Assembly: GCA_951640195.1 (NCBI GenBank)
Contig: CATOCQ010000002.1
Location: 155,001-219,000 of the forward strand
DNA length: 64,000 nucleotides
From: Porpolomopsis calyptriformis
Taxonomy: Eukaryota > Basidiomycota > Agaricomycetes > Agaricales > Hygrophoraceae
Direction of reading: 5' to 3'
Of the stretch, positions 1 to 10,759 are shown in pieces. The translations under genes were made by a program, and so were the position numbers. The notes under the pieces are model-generated. The model had not been told where the DNA came from, searched no databases, and saw nothing but the letters and a program-made list of their open reading frames with translations. Every line of letters starts with the position of its first letter. The stretch's first letter is position 1.

Positions 1-1765
1 CACCTTTCTCGTTACAAACTTTGGAGACCCTGCGGCCCTTGCTACGCCATTCTGGTATGATCTACGCCCTCAGCATTCACAATTCTCCGTAACTCCGATT
101 GATGATTCGATAGGAGTTTCGATGTAGGTGATAGTCTGCTTCATTATTATTTTATTTTATTACTTTGCACTTTAAATCGATGGTCCCACAGGTGATATAT
201 GCTGTGAGGGTGGGTACTTCCGTGATCCTGGCCATGCCGTTGATATTTACTTGAATGGGATTAATGGGTAGGAACTTCAGATGTTTTGCACACGATGGTG
301 CGCAATACATGGTTGAAAATGTCCTCGTTACTCACTTTGCGATGGCAGCATGTTCTTGCGTCGACTGTTCATCAGCAAGTGGGCCTCTATAAGCCCACCT
401 ACTCCTTCCGCTGATGTTAAAATGATAGTGAGCAAAGGGAGCATAGTTTTAACAGCGTGGATTGTAAATTCACCAGTTCTTCTCATCGAGACGTTGCTCA
501 TGCCTGTTTAGGTAGCCTGGTCGTTAGCCGAGTTCGGTGAGACGTTAGGGTTAACAAGAGCCACGACACCTAACGAGCAGGTTTCTTTGCAGCGATCGGG
601 ACAAGTACGTTCCACTCTCAAATTGATATGATAGGAATCTAATAGGAGTGGCAGCCATCACTGTGCAGCTGTTTGTTTCGGAAAATGTTCTTGATGGATC
701 CATGTCGTGATGATTAATTTCCATCTAGCTTTGGTTTCCGGACCCTTGTGTCGTACCCCAAAGTAAGCAGCAGGTCTAGGACGATTCCAAGATGACCGCT
801 GTGCGCCCTTCTAACTTATTAATAAATTCACCTTCTTCTCCAGGAGTTTTATAACCTTGCGATTGCGGGTCAAACTTCCTTGTTGGTGGCAGACATAAGC
901 CTCGCTATTGCGCTGTGCTACTATCTGTACAAATCAAGAACTGGGTTTAGGCGGTGCGCTGCGCCGATTTTATTGTTCGAGCGTTACGCACCTGATAATC
1001 TACCTTCAGGATGGACACAATCCTTCGGGTTTTGATGGTTTACACCGTGAATACCAGTACGCAGAGCTAATGTACATGATTTCTGCCAGTGGTTCACTGT
1101 TGCTTATTGCAGCTGTACTCGTCTGGTAAGAAGTTTCTGATCAGATCAGTTCTGATTTGATGAACCAAGCGGTTTAAAATATAGCATTGCTTCGCTGATC
1201 TCGTTCGCATTTGTAGGGAGATTTCTCTGCTCGATTGTGTTAAATGATTAATACCTTCGACAGTTCCAACACGCTAACAACTTCGATTGCTGGCCTGGCC
1301 TTGTTGCTCAAAACAAACGTGCGTATGCTTTATATCTTGCGAGATTGTCTGCGAAAAATGGATCCCATAGTGTACTTCATTTCCTTAATGGCGGGGTGAG
1401 TTAAGCGATAATAGATTTGGACCCAAAGCTCATCTCCTTCCACCAAGTATAATGGCACGAGAAGATTTCCGTGACCAGCAAAACCTTGAACCGCAGGTGT
1501 CGATCTGTCTACCACTCACGATAACTTCAACCACCTGCAGTTCGCCGATCGTAACGATGGACAGGGTTAGCTATCACTCATTTGTTGATATCCTTTTACT
1601 TTTGTTAACTTTTCCAGCCGAACACCCAGATGATGGCTGACGCCGTTAAAAGGGATATCGATATCGAAAATTAGTTGTTATGTATCAGTGTCGGGTGGTT
1701 GAAGAAGAAGAAGAAGAAGAAGAAGAAGAAGAAGATGTTGAAGTGTATGATGATGTCGAGAAGTA
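1..1765 (+). CDS. DUF6534-type integral membrane protein, 5' truncated by window edge (copy A)
   Basis: This is the 3' part of a basidiomycete DUF6534-like multi-pass membrane protein of unknown function. The window opens inside an exon reading VTNFGDPAALATPFW, which resembles the family's 'TNFGnP' segment. After an acceptor near 843 comes an exon with ALCYYLYKSRTGFRR, the family's most recognisable motif. An intron with acceptor near 1010 then leads to MDTILRVLMVYTVNT, the following conserved helix. Later exons up to about 1,765 are less certain; the last encodes a poly-glutamate tract from a GAA repeat and ends EVYDDVEK before a stop. The exon chain is inferred from frame and GT/AG signals. 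Several junctions are doubtful and it may be partly decayed. The complete 5' end is seen in the second copy. Confidence 0.6.
1701..1735. repeat. (GAA)n microsatellite
   Basis: About eleven GAA triplets, read as poly-Glu in the DUF6534 frame and poly-Lys in another. The second copy at 50,982-51,016 has the same length as far as I can read. Confidence 0.9.
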
Positions 1766-2005
1766 ACAGAGAATATCCACTGCTTTGCTTTTCAAATTGT
1801 GAAACGACCCTAGGAGATTTGGCAGCTGCAAGCTTCCCGCTGGCGAAGAGGGGTCAACAAGTGGCTGATTTCAGCTTCTGCAGCAGGATCTTTCGCCCAC
1901 ATCAGCCATGGATGTGTGCAACAATATTGACCTGTCTTGGGAAGTGGTTATGGGGGAAATATATTACAAATTGGCGATTATAGGTCGCTGTATTAGAAAA
2001 CGAAC

Positions 2006-2604
2006 CTAGAAGGGAAGGCCTAAGGGGACACGCAAAACGTCCTCGGGCAAGCTCCAAAACTTCATCTTGCTTGGGTCCAGGATATTGCCCGTGTTGGCAA
2101 TGAACCTGTCCCGGATCTCGAGATCTATTGGCATCTCCTTGAAGCGAAGGTTCGGGTTGTTGATGTCATTGGTACGCCTTGTGATGAAGGCATGGACATG
2201 ATTTCCACCCTGATCATACCAGTCTGCATTGGGAATTGAATGTGAGCATGTGGGAGAGGTGGAGGAAAATGTGAGGGACATTGGGGCCATGGAAGCAATG
2301 TTTTTAAATCTCCACGTCGTGGCTTTAGGGCTCGCCAGCTCATGAAATTCATCCAGGCTTCGGTAACAGTTAACTGGGGTTCTCCAGGGGCAGGGCCCAA
2401 GCCTTGGGCATTGAGGAAACGGACAAGTTCATCCTGGTCAATTGTGTATCCTGCGAAAATTCTGACCATGCTTTGTCCAAATAGATGTAAGATGTGAGAT
2501 TGAGATGAAATACTATGCTTTCCAGTGTACAAACCTCGGTAGTGAGTATTGCTGGGGTGTGTAGGTGGGTGGAGGTCGTTGGGAAAGAGGAAGTAGCCTA
2601 ACAT
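2006..2604 (-). CDS. Small hypothetical protein, about three exons
   Basis: I do not recognise this gene. A plausible start is the ATG at 2602-2604, giving MLGYFLFPNDLH. A middle exon contains VRIFAGYTIDQDELVRF and WMNFMSWRALKPRRGDLKTLL. After an intron ending in CAATGCAG, the last exon reads WYDQGGNHVHAFITRR and LEIRDRFIANTGNILD, and stops at 2006. Reading frames on either side of the GT/AG signals look coding (mixed composition, no internal stops), but the first junction does not resolve cleanly. No signal peptide or membrane segment is obvious. It lies head to head with the nuclease-like gene starting at 2724, about 120 bp away, so a shared promoter is possible. Confidence 0.45.
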
Positions 2605-2723
2605 CTGCAAATAAACGAGATCAGCTTTATTTGGGCTGACGGGGACAGACGGTAACGGTAGGTAGTATTCTGTCTTCTTCCTCTTGTTCTGCTGCTACTT
2701 CAAAGGATGATTGTTGTCTACAG

Positions 2724-3453
2724 ATGGTTGATTTCGACCCAGAGGATAGCAGGATTCCACAGAAACTTCGAAATAGAATCGCAAGCTGGGCCACAAAGGT
2801 GCCTAGGCTGCAGCGCTCACAGTATGGGCCGATAGACAAGTACTTGAACCTCAAGTTCCCAGATGAGATGGTGAAGCCCCAGGGGCTGATTCGGCAGATA
2901 ATGTCAGAAGAGGAGGTGGAGATGGTGGTGGGGATGGAGGGCTTGGTAGAGGAGGATGGGCTGTTGGATGTCGGTAACACGAGTATGATGAGTGTTGATT
3001 CGACAGGTATGTTGGCTCAGAAGATGTGGATGGCTCTGATTAAAGAGCTCTGCAGGACAATATGTCTCGAAACGGGAGCAAAAACGGTACCCGGATTTTA
3101 TCGTGACAAGCTATTACAACGATGAGGAGAAATACGACAAGGTTCGGCTGATTATTGAAATCGGCTCGGTTTACAAGCGAGAAGGAGAATCATCGGAGAA
3201 GGCGAAAGACGAAATTCAAAAGCAATTACACGATTACATGGTGATTCTCGGGGAAGAGGGTGCGCGATGGGCAAAAAGTGTGCTTGGTGTGGCGATACTG
3301 GGAACTGAGGTTTGTTTTAGTCGGCCACGGAGGCAGGGTGGGTCGATCGCGTTTACGAAACCTTCGAAGTGGTATAGTTTGTATGACGGGATGTTTGTGA
3401 AGGAGATCAACAAGGTAGCGATGATGTGCAAAGAGGACGGGGGTGAGGATTAG
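2724..3453 (+). CDS. Restriction-endonuclease-fold-like protein, two exons, about 226 aa
   Basis: Exon 1 is 2724-3006. A 49-bp intron (3007-3055, GTATGT...CTGAT...TGCAG) joins it in phase to exon 2 (3056-3453). The joined frame gives a continuous block with YPDFIV, then RLIIEIGSV, then a helix rich in charged residues (KAKDEIQKQLHDYM). A 'PD ... hhhE' pair followed by a helix is the outline of a PD-(D/E)XK core, but the position where the fold usually has Lys is Gly (EIGS), so catalysis is doubtful. The N-terminal half, rich in Glu and Met, has no recognised domain. CTACAG just before the ATG could be an acceptor, so an upstream exon is possible. The nuclease fold is inference; the gene model is well supported. 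Confidence 0.55.
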
Positions 3454-3772
3454 GTGTATGTATACGGAGATGGTGTATTTGTACAGCGATGTAAATGTAG
3501 GATGTAGGATTTGGATTTGGATTTGGATATGGGTAGCGCAAGACAATGAACAGGCGAAGGGGTCGAGCCAACTAAATTATCAGGTTATTGGGAGGGTGTT
3601 ACTGCGTTTGTTTGCGCTAAGGGCCTCAACGACCCCTGGATCCATCATCTGTGATTTTGGATTTTGGTCTAGAACGTTGTCTTTCTCCACACATCCCGCA
3701 TTATGCCCAGCCCCAGATCCAGTATATCCCGATCCCTCCCCATCTGTTTCTGCCCAGTCCAATGCTATCAGG

Positions 3773-4672
3773 ATGAAACCTGCTATCAATATTGGTTCAC
3801 CAGGCCAACATCTGGCACGACATCCTCGGATGCCTCCCAATACGGACTACAACTTGGGAATCTGTGTTAAGGAAGACTCGAGGTCTCTGCCCGAGAATTC
3901 AGATTCCGGTCATGCAAATCTCTTGAAGGGAGAGAAAGCACATACTCATAGGAAACTCCGTGAGAAAGAGGACAAGAATGATCTGGAACCTATGCAATCC
4001 ACAGCTTTGCGAGTGCCTGTGGCCACTGAGCCCACCAATAGGGTTTTAAATGACCATTCAGCTTACAAGGGTCATGGAAGGTACGCTCAGCAAGTTTCCA
4101 AGTGCGTCTTGTCTCTTGTGTTGTTCTTTGACCAGCATTCAACATAAACTATGTCGTACCAAAACCACGATAAACACCCTTTACACTATAGATCCTGCTC
4201 ACAACGAAGGGTGTGACTTTGCGTACGAGGAAGTTGTGAGAGGGAAGGAAGACCGACAGAAAATGGATGCGGGAGATTGCAAGAGCTGCCGTGACGTGGG
4301 TGCTTCCGCCTTACCATTTCATTGCAGCTGTTGAATTAATCGATCTGAAGTATTACGAAGCCATTGGGACCCTTCCAGATAGATTACAGCCTCCACTTTG
4401 ACGCTCGCGCTCGCCGTCACCTGTATGACGGTGTCAGCATCGCGGCCTCGCTGCCATTGCTCTAATGGACGTAGATACAAATACGGAGTTTGATGAGGGA
4501 CGCCAGCGGGCACATAGATGCAGATGGTGCGCGCACGACACTAGGGTATTGGAATATTGGATTCTTGAATACGCAAGAGGTGTCGGAGATCAACGAAAAA
4601 GCGAAAGAGATGCACAGGGTGAAAATGGTGAAGGTAAAAGGGGAGGTTGTGAGAGGGGCTACACATTTTAGA
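3773..4672 (+). pseudogene. SAE2/CtIP-like DNA-end resection factor, N-truncated and broken (copy A)
   Basis: The C-terminal domain of the Sae2/CtIP family, which activates the Mre11 nuclease in double-strand-break repair, is recognisable in pieces. They are YKGHGRYAQQ, then DPAHNEGCDFAYEEVVRGKEDR, then the zinc-type motif DCKSCRD joined across a likely 55-bp intron to YYEAIGTLPDR, and last GYWNIGFLNTQEVSEINEKA, which resembles the extreme C-terminus of fungal members. Between the last two blocks the frame meets TGA at 4399-4401 and 4426-4428. The N-terminal oligomerisation region expected upstream is not visible. After the last block the frame runs without a stop into the TPR fragment. I read it as a degenerate partial copy. 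An undetected intron could remove the stops, which would make it a short gene. Confidence 0.6.
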
Positions 4673-4835
4673 ATAGATATTGTTGACACAGCTCATTCAC
4701 CGACTTGCCTCCATTGTCATTCCTTCAATGGGACCGAAGTCGATCTCAACCTCAATACCTCTCCCCTACCGCATCTGGTCAATCTTCATCTTTTGGAGTA
4801 CCATTGGCCGGGGGTGATTCATCTACTGGTTATCA

Positions 4836-5272
4836 TGCTAACTGGCTGTGAGAAACATCTGGGTGCTGACCCCTCCGCGCTTACGCTGGTAATCAATCTT
4901 GCATTTATTTACGAGTCGCAAGGACAATATGACAAGGCTGAGACCCTTTACAAGCGGGCGTTAGCTGCCTCCGAGGAACACCTGGGTGCCGACCACCCAT
5001 CCACGCTTGCGTTGGTGAACAACTCATAGCGACAATATGACAAGGCTAAGACCCTCCACAGGCAGGCATTAGTTGGTTCCAAGCGTTATCTGGATGCTGA
5101 CCACCCAGACACACTTACATCGCTATCGCTGAACAACCTCGCATTTGTTTGCAATTCACAAGAACCACACGACAGGGCTAAGGCACTCTTCAAGTGGGCA
5201 CCAGCTGGCTGCGAGGAACATCTTGGCGTCAATCACCCATCCAAGTTTATGTGGCTGGCTATTTGCTGCTGA
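4836..5272 (+). pseudogene. Kinesin-light-chain-type TPR repeat fragment (copy A)
   Basis: Three decaying copies of the roughly 42-residue TPR typical of fungal NLR-like and kinesin-light-chain proteins follow one another. The first includes YESQGQYDKAETLYKRALA and EEHLGADHPSTLALVNN; the second begins RQYDKAKTLH and carries DADHPDTLTSL; the third is the most diverged. An in-frame TAG at 5027-5029 separates the first and second repeats. No NACHT or NB-ARC segment precedes it, so this is an orphan C-terminal fragment of an NLR-type gene, fused by position to the end of the SAE2-like remnant. Confidence 0.75.
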
Positions 5273-5407
5273 ATTCATGAAACTCATCCGTGAGCGGTGA
5301 TCCGGTAGCATGTGGGATTACTCTGTAGCTACAGCAGAAAGACAAAGGGCACACACCAAAAGGAATGTACAAAAGAAAGGGTCCGGTCGATCCTTTGTTT
5401 ATACGGC

Positions 5408-6540
5408 TTAATAACTAGGCGAAAGGCCCCGTTCCTCCTCCACCCACCAGCTTTCGAGTATGGCCATCTGTCCCCAGTAGACCCATTTGGCGGTAATGCC
5501 CATTCCCTCATGCAGAGTGGCTGCTACGCACGACTCCAGGAGCATTGTGATTTCGTCGCTGGTGTCTGTTGTAGACGCACCTGTGGCACTGTCCTTCGAG
5601 AGAGTGGGGTAGAACCAGGTATCTTGCCGGTCCCTGCAGAGGTCAAGTGCCACTTTGCTGAAGGAGCCGCCAAACAATGCACTGGGAAGATCTTGTCCAT
5701 CATGTCGCTGGTTGAAGTCAGAGATGTCGAGCGGAGTGATTGATTTGACCAGCATAAAGGATCCCCCAGAGGTGGATGACGTCAAGCGTTTGTGGAATAA
5801 ATGGTCCGCTTGACACAGAATGCCCCCCCCCGTCATAATCGCTCCAACCAAAGCGGGAGCTTCTACAGCAATGTTGGCAATGTAATATGCACGATTAAGG
5901 CTGGATTCGCGGGGTGTTTTATGGAGCACGCAGTGTTTTAGAAGGAACCGGAGGAACAACCACACTAGGCGCAGGAGCACGTCGCACTCGCGTCCGCTGC
6001 CGTAGAGAACATAGTTAGTAGAAATAAGAAGTTAGTATAAACCATGCTTGCCAATTAACTCTCGCACAAGCAATCAAGAATATTTTGACGTTTGTTTCTA
6101 GATCGGCTAGAAAGGAATCGTTTTTCTATGCCATAATCTGTGACCCTTCAGCCTCAGGTAGCTGCACCGATTCCCCAATGAAATGGAGAAACTATGGCGC
6201 ACATGAACAATGAAGATCAGCACAGTAAGACAAGACAAAGAGCAAAACAAACCTGATCCCACAGAGGTGATGCATTTTTCACAGGGAGGCGGAGGCAGGT
6301 CGAATGGGCAAAGAATTGTACGCTTGCATCTGTCACCCGCAAGCGGACAGGTTTAGTGCGGCTGCTGAAGTACAGATCAACGGACAGACACTTGGAGCGA
6401 GGAATAAAGACATACATGTTAGGGCGAACTCTCATTTGATAGGCGTGAGTCTCCCAGACTTGCCACCAAAGCTGCCCAACAATATCAATATCCCCATTGT
6501 AACATCTCGTTCGTCCTGGAACATCATGTTGTGCGGACAT
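5408..6540 (-). CDS. Hypothetical protein, at least two exons
   Basis: I do not recognise a family. The upstream exon starts at ATG 6540 and contains RPNMYVFIPRSKCLSVDLYF and LRLPVKNASPLWDQ, then a GT donor near 6255. The downstream exon, entered before about 5980, has a hydrophobic start (LLRLVWLFLRFLL), NRAYYIANIAVEAPALVGAI, and a C-terminus ending WWVEEERGLSPSY. The glycine-rich stretch IMTGGGILCQADHLF follows a hydrophobic helix, so a membrane-associated protein is possible. The intron between the parts (up to about 270 bp) is longer than its neighbours', so a small internal exon may be missing. One substitution separates the two copies here (His in A, Arg in B, within LLKH(C/R)VLHK: Cys in A, Arg in B). 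Confidence 0.35.
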
Positions 6541-7060
6541 GTTGCAAAGTACTTTCTGGTTGAAAGAGTGTGTAAGAGGAGTTTTATAGTTGCGGGATAA
6601 AACAACTGACGGTCACCTTTGATTTTTTGTTGAGTAAGTGACGGGGAAGAGAAAGTTCTAAATCGCAATGCTCAGACGGTAGCCTTGGTTTTATAGTCAC
6701 TCGCCGTGCCAAAGCCACCATCCGAACGCTTAAATTAGTAACGATGCCACATCACATGTTGGATCTTTCTGTGGACGTTCTGTGGACGTTGGTACATTTT
6801 CGGCTCCGAGCCTTCGCCGTATGGTATTTTCTGCATATTGGTCTGTCCTTTTCATGCCCAGGAACTGCCGCTATCTCTCTTTGAAAGTTGCAGCCTAAGT
6901 AGGTGAACATATTTTAAGGGTGGAGCAGTGCAGGTCGAAGCAGCGTTGATGATCGTTGGATTCTCTTCTTTCGATCTTGCTCTGTGACTCTGTGGCGGTG
7001 ACGTCAAAGCGTGAGCAATTCAAACAGCTACAACAGTCATCTCCTTAACTAGCGACGCCC

Positions 7061-10000
7061 ATGACAAACGTCACTGACCGGGAACAAGCTCAGCTTGATA
7101 AATCTCTGCCTACCCCGTGGTACAATACAAGTGTCGAACAGCTGGAAGATGAGAAAACCGCCGCCGATCTTCTAGCCGTTGTCGTTCTTAATGCGCGCAA
7201 TATCTATGCTGCGCACGATCAACCGTTGGATCAGACATACTTGGATACTTCGGCTTGCAAGAACCTCCTTGCGGACAACCCAGAGCTTCTCATAATGCTC
7301 AAAGAAGCCCATTTAATGAAGAAATACCAGAAAATCCGTAACCACCGTATGCACCAACCCTGTTACCGCGACCTGTGTTGACTCCATATCTCTTGCAGAT
7401 TTGCTCAAAAAGATGACAACCCCGACTAATGCGCAATTTCTACCCGATGATCTGCCTGAGGCACCGTCGTCGCCCGAAAGGTCACCAATAACCAAACAGC
7501 GGATTGTTGGATTTCTGGAGGAGATTGAGTCAGAATTGCGGGAGTACCTTTTAGGGCAGCGTAAGCTACCCCTGTGGACCCCCGACGACTCATTCGATTG
7601 GTCCCGGGATCTTCATTTCAAAGATCTAGCGATCCCCTCGATCGACGGTTCGCCGAGCTTACTGCTGCATGATCTTGGTAGATGGTCTAGTGGCAAGCAT
7701 GAAATTTCAGGCCGAATTGACAGAATGTTCAGGAAGAATAGAAACATGTCAGTCAAGACTCCTTTCGATGTATTATAATTGACAGCATTTTCCAGCCTAC
7801 TCTGCAATACTTCAGGCTCGGGCAAGACAAGGTTGATTCTTGAAGGTCTATCTCATCGTTGGGGCCTTTACTTCACATGCGTTGCCGATCAGTCCACCAT
7901 TGGTTCTAAGGACGTGACAAATATCATCTCTGACACTCTTGAACACACCAGCGGCTTTCACTCACCGCTACCTTTCTTTCTCGGTGGTGATTCTAAAAGA
8001 TTTCGCGACGCACGCGATCACAATGAAGTCGTGGCCAAACGCCGGTTCGAACAGGTCCTACTGAGCCGTTTGCTAATCATGGAGAGGTTCCTCGCACTGG
8101 CCTATGAAATAGACTCAACATTAACGCAGAATCATCAACGTCTCTGGCTACTGTTACAAGTGACTCCCACCGCCATATGTTCACGGGATATTTTTCACGA
8201 ATTTGCGGCAGTCGGTTTGAGGCGGGCTCCCAACGAGGTTCTGGGGATGATCCAGACTGTCTTTAGCCGCATCATGGCACTAATATCCGAGTCGGCATCA
8301 TCCGAGGGGTTTTTTTGTGCTATAGATGAAGAAGCCCAGTTCGCTGCCACTCGACATATGGGTGCGTTTGTATCTAAAGATAAGTATGAAGAAGAGAATT
8401 CTCGTGAAGATGGCGATGGCGAAACTAATCAATCTTCGCGGACTCCCAAGAAACGCCCAGTCCTGCGAGAGGTCGTGCGGGTGTGGCATGAGGTGCTTCC
8501 TCAGGCTACGTTTATTGTTTCAGGGACAGGAATGTCAATCAAGGTTGTCAACGAATCGTTGTCATCGGGTATCCTCAAGGAGCACAGGTCCTTTGAATTA
8601 TTTACCGACACGGGATCTTTCGATACCCGTCAGGCTCAGGAAGAGTACGTGCGAAGGTATTTGCCTTTAGATTCCTGGGAAAACGATACTCGTGAAGAGT
8701 TTCTTAGTCGGATCTGGCATTGGCTGCAAGGAAGGTGCTTGCACTTCTTTTTGCAGCATGTTCAATATTCGTTTAGGCTCACCATTATTGCACAGGTACC
8801 GTTTCACAGCTACATACATCAGCCATCTGTTGCAATACGCGTATCATTCACCCCATCGGTTGCTAAATGCATATATTGATGCATGTACGACTTTCACGCC
8901 CACCGATTTCCCAGCGTGTGCCGCTGCTGAGCCCGAGGTCCACCCTGATGTCATTCACAACAAAATGACTTTTGGCCGGTTCGATTTTGAGAAACTTCAC
9001 AATAGTATGTTTTGCTTTGTACAACGTCCCCTTTCGATTTATTTAACCCATGAAACTGTCATAGAGCCAGCCTTGAAAGAAACTATATCGGGCGTCGTTT
9101 TTCGATACATCATCCGCCGCAATGTACCTCTGCTGACCGAGGAAGAGAGGGAACTCATTGAACTTGGATTCGCTCGTTTTGTACACTCAGAAATCAAGGC
9201 CGACGAACCATTGGTTATTCTTGCTGCCGCGAACTGGTTGAGTTCTTCGGGGTTCGACGCACGACATTATCTTGACGGCCAACTTCGTAACAATGAAACG
9301 CGACCAGTAGGTCTCGAAGACTACATTGCTTGGAACTTCAGCCGAGCATTGAAAGAAGTAGGGACTTTGGACAAGCTGTTGATAATGCGTGACATGCCCG
9401 ATTTCGTGAAGCAGACGGCTGAGGTCGTGGCTTGGACTCTTGGTAGCGACGGAATGATTCAAGTCTTTCCTACCGACCAACCATCGTATCAAGTGGCTAA
9501 CACATGTTTGGGGTTCGATGCGACGACTCCAGAAGAAACTCTGCACTGGTTTCAGGATGCTCGTTGTCTAACCTTCCTTTTTCCTGATAACAACATGGGG
9601 CCAGATATTGTTTGCCTTCTGAAGTTGGCAGACAACACTCTGGTGTGGGTGGTGATCCAAGTGAAAGCCTACCTGTGGGAAAACCTCAAACCGAAGGTCG
9701 TGGAAGGTGCCATCAAGGCTACTTCGCCCGACAAATTTTATATAAATAAAGTGAGCGAGAACCTCTATCCTGGTGCGGATGACCCTCTGAACTTGGCTTG
9801 CCAGAACGGAGAGCCATTCTCCTTCTCTTCGCGTCCCCAACTTGTGCCCAAACTGAAGCGGTGTCTTGCTGCCATCCCTCGCTCAAATAATATAAAAGGA
9901 AAATACAACCTTTTGCGTGTTGTTGCTGCTTACCCTGCTCGTGCCACTATCAAGGATGATCTCACAGACCCAGATCCCGATTCTCATGCTTTGGCGTCAT

Positions 10001-10131
10001 TGGATATGACTGTTTTCTCGCGGCTAGATTCCTCTGGTATATTCACAGCACTGGGGGCTGAGATCTCGGCTAGCCGTCTGACGAAAAGAATTCAACCAAA
10101 TTTGAAGCGAAAACGTATTCAAGGAGATTAG
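7061..10131 (+). CDS. Crinkler-type P-loop NTPase with C-terminal PD-(D/E)XK nuclease domain, about 969 aa (copy A)
   Basis: Four exons join in frame: 7061-7346, 7399-7747, 7796-8734 and 8796-10131, with introns of 48-61 bp. The first donor could instead be at 7338. The N-terminal 210 residues are unassigned. A Walker-A-like loop SGSGKT sits at about residues 218-223, followed by RLILEGL and WGLYF, a pattern I associate with Crinkler (CRN) NTPases of fungi and oomycetes. After exon 4 begins, YRFTATYISHLLQ and SPHRLLNAYI match the end of the NTPase module. A C-terminal GPDIVCLL (Asp about 795) and VIQVKAY (Gln about 813, Lys about 815) form a D...QxK variant of the PD-(D/E)XK nuclease core. 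Proteins of this layout are proposed nuclear effectors or conflict proteins. The gene model is strong; the activity is inferred. Confidence 0.75.
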
Positions 10132-10570
10132 TGATGTAACCTCGCTGCCCCCTCACTGGTGAGTGGGCTATCTTCCATGTCACTCCAGACTCTAAACCTC
10201 CGACAACGTCCGCCCCCGAAATAGATACCGCCGACTCTCGGGACGGTCAAGACTTGGAAGGAAGGGGGGTATTTTTCCCTCGCGCGTAGATGATGTTCTC
10301 AACTATCAAGGAGCTCTTTGAATTCCGATGTTTGTACCTCGTTGGGCACCGCATCCTGTGTCCTTATCTCTTTCTGCAATTATTAATAATTCGGGGAGTC
10401 AGGTCATGATATCGATATCGACGTAGTCCAAGAATACCTGAGGAGATAGTATAAGAGAGTTTCAGGACGAGTGGACGATGACCTACCTTGCCACGGGTCC
10501 ACTGAGTGTGCTAGTAGTGCTCGATTCCATCGTATTCCCATCCATCACAGAAAATAGCATCATCATCAGG
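10132..10570. other. Gene-free end of copy A
   Basis: No coding segment seen. It holds the 3' flank of the NTPase/nuclease gene, a short GATATCGATATCGA palindrome near 10,410, and the duplication breakpoint at its right edge. Confidence 0.6.
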
Positions 10571-10759
10571 GACCCATTATCAACAAAATGACCAAAATGC
10601 TGGCACAAAATTAATTCAAAATTCTTTGGGGGATCGTTAGGGCATCCCAATAAAATCAGTTTAAGCCATAAATTAAAAAAATCGGCGGTCCCATTCTTGA
10701 GATATATGTAAAATACTCCATTTATACCATTATGCAGCCCAGCTATTGTATTGCACTCT
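10571..10759. other. AT-rich spacer between duplication breakpoint and minisatellite
   Basis: Unique AT-rich sequence directly after the breakpoint. It shows no coding segment and only weak resemblance to the following repeat unit. Confidence 0.5.

Larger units (their letters stand above)
1..10570. repeat. Segmental duplication, copy A (direct repeat)
   Basis: Every stretch I compared from the first base to 10,570 recurs in the same orientation at a constant offset of 49,281 bases, with no indel. The left limit lies outside the window because the repeat is already running at base 1. The right limit is sharp: after CATCATCAGG at 10,561-10,570, copy A continues into AT-rich satellite and copy B into a copia remnant. 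I noticed five substitutions (5932, 6594, 7793, 7819, 7857), so the copies are over 99.9 percent identical over the parts compared. That implies recent duplication, gene conversion or an assembly issue. Confidence 0.97.

Noticed and set aside
3443..3772. Upstream part of the frame preceding the SAE2-like segment as its N-terminus
   Set aside because: It starts in a TTTGGA microrepeat and has no similarity to the Sae2/CtIP N-terminal coiled coil; no acceptable start lies upstream of 3773.
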